A stretch of DNA of 64,000 nucleotides from Brumicola pallidula DSM 14239 = ACAM 615 (GTDB lineage Bacteria; Pseudomonadota; Gammaproteobacteria; Enterobacterales; Alteromonadaceae), in contig NZ_AUAV01000022.1 of assembly GCF_000428905.1 (NCBI RefSeq), forward strand, positions 1 to 64,000, in the 5' to 3' direction. Made by a program: the position numbers and the translations under genes. This document shows, in pieces, positions 60,380 to 64,000 of this stretch. Positions within the stretch are counted from its first letter, which is position 1. Every line of letters starts with the position of its first letter. Under the pieces are notes generated by a model. It was given only the letters and a program-made list of their open reading frames with translations, ran no database searches and was not told where the DNA came from.

Positions 60380-60881
60380 GCTAAAAAATGCTTTTTTTCT
60401 ATGTTAGCGGCAAATAATTGCCGCCCCTACAATCAAAAGCAATAAAAAAAGACAAGAATAGCAAATAAAAACAATGAGATAAGAGCATTTAAAATGAATA
60501 TAAATTGGCTAAAAAAAATATCTAATAAAAATATCTAATAAAAAGTATCATGATGCTTTCACTGACTTAAGTCGTTTAAATAATCATCTGCTTTTATGCT
60601 TTCGTCGCGCTACAGACCACCCCGCTTCATTGGTGTTGGCGTTTAATTAGGCAAAAGTGTTGCTCCATTTGAGCATTGGCAATGGCAAGATCTACCCGTG
60701 TATTTGGCTAGTCCGTGCTTAGTGGCCCTCACTGCAACTTCCTTTATGATTGCGGCTCGATATCAGCACACTGAATTGACTTCACTAACACGGCAGCAAA
60801 AAACAAGCTATTCAGTACTTTGGTAGTGGTAATGAAAAACAAAATTACAGTAACGGGGAATTGAAAACGATAGTTAGGTTT
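60380..60881. other. gene-free stretch with a stop-to-stop frame lacking a start
   Basis: About 500 bp between the flagellin promoter and the truncated regulator. The left half is AT-rich with nothing recognisable. On the plus strand 60647-60826 is open (about 59 codons, including FEHWQWQDLPVYLASPCLVA) with a protein-like composition but no start codon or ribosome site, so it may be the remnant of a disrupted gene. Confidence 0.35.
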
Positions 60882-61295
60882 TCAAAGCTCCCCTAACTGT
60901 TGCAGAGCACGCGGATTAGTCAGCATGATTTTTCCATACCGAAGAGTAATCAATTGCTCATTTTTCATTTCTTGCAATAGCTTATTAATTGTTTGCCTAG
61001 AAACATTCAACATACTCGCCAGCGACTCTTGCGAAATCTTGATCTCTTCTTGTATAGATTCAGCGTAATTCGGCAAGGTATCAAACGATACCGCTTTATT
61101 CTGCTCAATTGCGACGTCATTAATTTGGCTGTTAGCCATTTCAACCCAGTTGTTTGATAGCATGGTTAAGCGTTTCGCTAGTCTTTCTTTAAGCCCTAAT
61201 CCAGTGGTTTCGTCTAATAATGAAAATAGTGTGCGAATACGTTGGCATAGTTGACGAATAAAGTGAGGATATAATTCTGGATACTCAACTAACAA
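60882..61295 (-). pseudogene. N-terminally truncated Crp/Fnr-family regulator
   Basis: A 137-residue open frame matching only the C-terminal half of Crp/Fnr proteins: the dimerisation helix end (YPELYPHFIRQLCQRIRTLFSLLDE) and the winged helix-turn-helix (ISQESLASMLNVSRQTINKLLQEM). The ligand-binding beta-barrel (about 110 residues) is missing. An in-frame TAA lies two codons upstream of the TTG that begins the open frame, and the divergent aldolase gene starts 46 bp away, so no room remains for it. Most likely a remnant left by the rearrangement that placed the aldolase gene here. Confidence 0.75.
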
Positions 61296-61341
61296 CTGTT
61301 AAGCTGATGTTGATAAAAATGACACTAAAAGGCGTTAAATC

Positions 61342-62094
61342 ATGAGTTCAGTGCAACAAAACGTAAGTGCAGAAGAATGGCAAGCTCGCGTCGACTTAGC
61401 AGCGGCATATAGGATCGTAGCTTATTACGGCTGGGATGATTTAGTTTTTACGCATATTTCAGCCCGCGTTCCTGGCCCTGAACATCACTTTTTAATTAAT
61501 CCTTATGGCATGATGTTCGACGAAGTAACCGCATCGAGTCTGGTAAAGGTTGATATTAATGGCGAAAAGGTCATGCAATCAGACTATGAGACTAATCCCG
61601 CAGGCTTTATTATTCATAGCGCCGTGCATGAGTCTCGCGATGATGCAAGATGTGTAATGCACCTACATACTATCGAAGGTATCGCTGTATCGACACTCAA
61701 AGATGGACTGCAAGCTTACAGTCAACAATCACTCTTTGCGTTATCGTCACTCTCTTATCATGAATATGAAGGGATTGCGTTAAACCCTGAGGAAAAAGTG
61801 CGTCTGGTTGCCGATTTAGGTGATACTTCGTTTATGATTTTGCGCAATCATGGTTTGCTTACTTGTGGCTCGTCGGTTGCCGAAGCATTTACCGCGATGT
61901 TTTTGCTGCAGCGTGCATGTGAGATCCAATTAAAAGCACAAGCAACGGGACAAGCTATGATTAAAATTTCGGATCAAATTCTGGCTGGAATACAAGCGCA
62001 AGCTAAACAAGTAACCCGCTCTGCTGGCGGCTCCTTAGCTTGGCCTGGTATATTACGTAAATTGGATCGTGTTAATCCTGGATACGCTAATTAA
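61342..62094 (+). CDS. class II aldolase/adducin family protein
   Basis: A 250-residue protein with the class II aldolase fold: DLVFTHISARVPG, the metal-binding pattern VMHLHTIEG, and MILRNHGLLTCG. Such proteins act as sugar-phosphate aldolases, epimerases or of unknown role; the substrate cannot be read from sequence. It is on the plus strand, runs tail to tail into flgL with an 8-bp overlap of the two 3' ends, and has nothing to do with flagella by family. With the truncated regulator it looks like an insert between the flagellin and flgL genes. Confidence 0.88.
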   Translation: MSSVQQNVSAEEWQARVDLAAAYRIVAYYGWDDLVFTHISARVPGPEHHFLINPYGMMFDEVTASSLVKVDINGEKVMQSDYETNPAGFIIHSAVHESRDDARCVMHLHTIEGIAVSTLKDGLQAYSQQSLFALSSLSYHEYEGIALNPEEKVRLVADLGDTSFMILRNHGLLTCGSSVAEAFTAMFLLQRACEIQLKAQATGQAMIKISDQILAGIQAQAKQVTRSAGGSLAWPGILRKLDRVNPGYAN

Positions 62095-63316
62095 TATAAT
62101 TAAACAGTGACAAATTGACGACTCTGGGAAATGATTTAAATGCGGCTTCCAGAGCTGTTTCTTGCTTTGCAAACTCAGTAGAAGCCTTTGCAAAATCGAC
62201 ATCTTGAATGCTAGAACGTGCGGACTGCAACGAAAGTTCGCTGTCTAAATTGGCTTCTTTAATCGACTGAGCAATATTCAATCGCGCACCAATAGACGAA
62301 ACTTCAAGCGACATTTTTTCCAAACCGTTATCTAAACCCACCAGCGTATTGTCTATTGTATTTACAAAATCCGATTCAGATATTGAATCAGACGTCAGTG
62401 CAATAAACAGGTCGTTTAGCGTTTCCGCTAAATTTTTCTTTTCTGGTCTGTTTAAACTAATTTCTAAAGAATCGCCGGTACTGCCGCTGAAATTAAATTC
62501 CATACCGGCAAAGCGCACTGGTTGCCCTGACTGAAATGCTTGGGTAGACACAATATTCCCAGTCCCAACGTTAGTGACTGAGACCTGATCACCCGCCAGC
62601 ACGTCAAAACGATATTGATTATTAGCCGCATTCACAGGATCAAAATTCTGCTTATGGAAATTATCAAACGAGCCTTGCTCATCTATTTTTGCTGTTTCAA
62701 TTGAGACTCCTGCACTTTGCGCGGTCACTTCAAAGTTGAGGCGTGCAAATACTTCTTGGAAAATAGACTTACCCGACGAGGTGCTTTGCAGTGTTACGCT
62801 ATCTGAAATTTGTATTTGGTTCTCACCATCATCACCTAAAAATGAGACTTTATCGCCACTCGCACTGGGGTTAAATTCAAAGGCTTGATTTGATGATTGA
62901 TAGCCAGAGAAAACATAATCACCACTGGCATTACGGGTATTCATTAAGTCTAAAACCTGATCACGAATTTGTTCAATTTCAGCACCAATGGCTTTTCTAT
63001 CTTGTCCCGCTAAAATACCGTTTCCCGATTGTACAGTGAGCACGCGTGCTCTATTAACCACATCATTGATACTTCGAAGGGCAGTTTCTTGTTGTTCAAG
63101 TGCACTTGAAGTTAAATCATTATTGCGTTGATATTGGGTGATTTTGTCCAACTCTTCGGTCAAGCGAATAACTTGAGCTGCACCCACTGGGTCATCACTT
63201 GGGCGTAGTAATTTTTTACCAGTTGCCAACTGTTGCTGAATATCGACCAAATTACCTTGGTTCGTATCAATACTTCTTAAGTTTTGATTGTAAATTAAAT
63301 TTGTTGTTATACGCAT
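62087..63316 (-). CDS. flgL: hook-filament junction protein FlgL
   Basis: A 409-residue HAP3. N-terminal MRITTNLIYNQNLRSIDTNQ with GKKLLRPSDDPVGAAQVIRL and C-terminal ARSSIQDVDFAKASTEFAKQ ending SLFNYIN. Follows flgK by 6 bp. Its last 8 bp overlap the convergent aldolase gene. Confidence 0.95.
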   Translation of the reverse strand: MRITTNLIYNQNLRSIDTNQGNLVDIQQQLATGKKLLRPSDDPVGAAQVIRLTEELDKITQYQRNNDLTSSALEQQETALRSINDVVNRARVLTVQSGNGILAGQDRKAIGAEIEQIRDQVLDLMNTRNASGDYVFSGYQSSNQAFEFNPSASGDKVSFLGDDGENQIQISDSVTLQSTSSGKSIFQEVFARLNFEVTAQSAGVSIETAKIDEQGSFDNFHKQNFDPVNAANNQYRFDVLAGDQVSVTNVGTGNIVSTQAFQSGQPVRFAGMEFNFSGSTGDSLEISLNRPEKKNLAETLNDLFIALTSDSISESDFVNTIDNTLVGLDNGLEKMSLEVSSIGARLNIAQSIKEANLDSELSLQSARSSIQDVDFAKASTEFAKQETALEAAFKSFPRVVNLSLFNYIN

Positions 63317-63322
63317 AATTTA

Positions 63323-64000
63323 TTACCTTACTGCATTCAATATGGTGTCGAACAACTCTTGTGCTGTACTCAATATTCTGGCTGCTGCTGCATATGATTG
63401 TTGAAATTGAATAAGATTCGCAGCCTCTTCATCTAAGCTCACCCCAGAAGTAGATTCAAACCAATCTGAAGACTGTGTTTTTAAGATTTTGGATGCCTCT
63501 AATTCAATTTGTCCATTGGCAGTTAACGCACCAATACTGCCAACAATGTTGGCATATGCTTCATTAAACGTGGCCTTGTTACCACTACTACCAATGCTTT
63601 GTCGTACGGCATCTTCTTGTTGTAAACCCGCAAGATCAACGGCATTTCTGTTATCAGCTATGCCGTTAGTATTAAAACTAATGTCAAAAGAATCACCCGC
63701 TTTGGGAATGCCTTCCAAGCTAAAATCGTAGCCTGGATAATCATCCAGCGCAGCAAAGTCGGCAGGCCAAGGTGGCGCCGCGCCATTGTCTTTTGCTTGC
63801 TGCAATAAATTATTTAAATCAGTTACCCCAGTCACCGTAGAAATGATATTCGGTGGCACTGCGTTATCTAGTACTTGAAATTCTGAAGCACTGGTAAACA
63901 AAACAGAGGCTGGAGCGCCAACGCTTGTAGGTAATTCTGATGCACTTTGGATATTGCCCGAACCATTAAACCCAGACGCTTGCGAATTGGACAATGTATT
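63323..64000 (-). CDS. flgK: hook-filament junction protein FlgK (partial, start outside window)
   Basis: The C-terminal 225 or so residues of HAP1. The ending with EEAANLIQFQQSYAAAARIL and STAQELFDTILNAV is the standard FlgK C terminus. The frame is open to the window edge, so the gene continues beyond it. Confidence 0.92.
   Translation of the reverse strand, partial: NTLSNSQASGFNGSGNIQSASELPTSVGAPASVLFTSASEFQVLDNAVPPNIISTVTGVTDLNNLLQQAKDNGAAPPWPADFAALDDYPGYDFSLEGIPKAGDSFDISFNTNGIADNRNAVDLAGLQQEDAVRQSIGSSGNKATFNEAYANIVGSIGALTANGQIELEASKILKTQSSDWFESTSGVSLDEEAANLIQFQQSYAAAARILSTAQELFDTILNAVR

Overview
The window is a gammaproteobacterial chromosome segment, most likely from a marine relative of Alteromonas or Glaciecola. 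This rests on the Vibrio/Alteromonas-type polar flagellar gene order, the FlrA/FlrB/FlrC plus sigma-54 and FliA hierarchy, the ParC/ParP chemotaxis pair, and an AT-rich codon style. I cannot fix the genus. Nearly all genes lie on the minus strand, so the locus reads biologically from right to left.

From right to left: the flgK 3' part (cut by the window edge) and flgL (62.1-64.0 kb). Next comes a short foreign-looking insert with a plus-strand class II aldolase gene and an N-terminally truncated Crp/Fnr remnant (60.6-62.1 kb). A flagellin block (55.3-60.4 kb) holds three intact flagellin genes, one decayed flagellin relic, a small plus-strand membrane protein gene, several minisatellites and unexplained non-coding DNA. 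It is followed by flaG-fliD-fliS-fliT (52.5-55.2 kb). A glycosylation island (41.7-52.5 kb) holds a large Maf-type flagellin glycosyltransferase, all six pseudaminic acid genes (pseB, C, F, I, G, H) and a GT9-like protein. A divergent flagellin-like gene follows. Then come the regulators flrA and flrBC (36.1-40.3 kb), fliEFGHIJ (30.1-35.8 kb), fliKLMNOPQR-flhB (21.9-30.0 kb), a periplasmic-sensor diguanylate cyclase, and flhA-flhF-flhG-fliA-cheY-cheZ-cheA-cheB-parC-parP-cheW-DUF2802 (6.0-18.6 kb). The left end has metA and a split metH under a MetJ operator, then a DUF938 methyltransferase.

The genes fit one programme. FlrA with sigma-54 would switch on flrBC, whose sigma-54 promoter I can read. 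FlrC with sigma-54 would switch on fliE and fliK (clear -24/-12 elements) and perhaps flhA. FliA (sigma-28) would switch on late genes: three TAAA-N15-GCCGATAA-like promoters precede two flagellins and the divergent flagellin. FlhF/FlhG set polar placement and number, ParC/ParP place chemotaxis arrays at the pole, and the pse/Maf genes would decorate flagellin with pseudaminic acid.

The most unusual items are: methionine synthase split between two genes exactly at a domain linker; a CheB with Glu at the catalytic Asp position; a CheA with three copies of an acidic motif instead of a recognisable P2 domain; tandem repeats that start exactly at stop codons (flrC and one flagellin gene); a decayed flagellin with a repeated structured 3' element; and two good sigma-54 promoters that point the wrong way inside the flagellin block. 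No CRISPR array, tRNA, rRNA, prophage or insertion sequence was seen. All calls come from reading the sequence; no database search or calculation was run.
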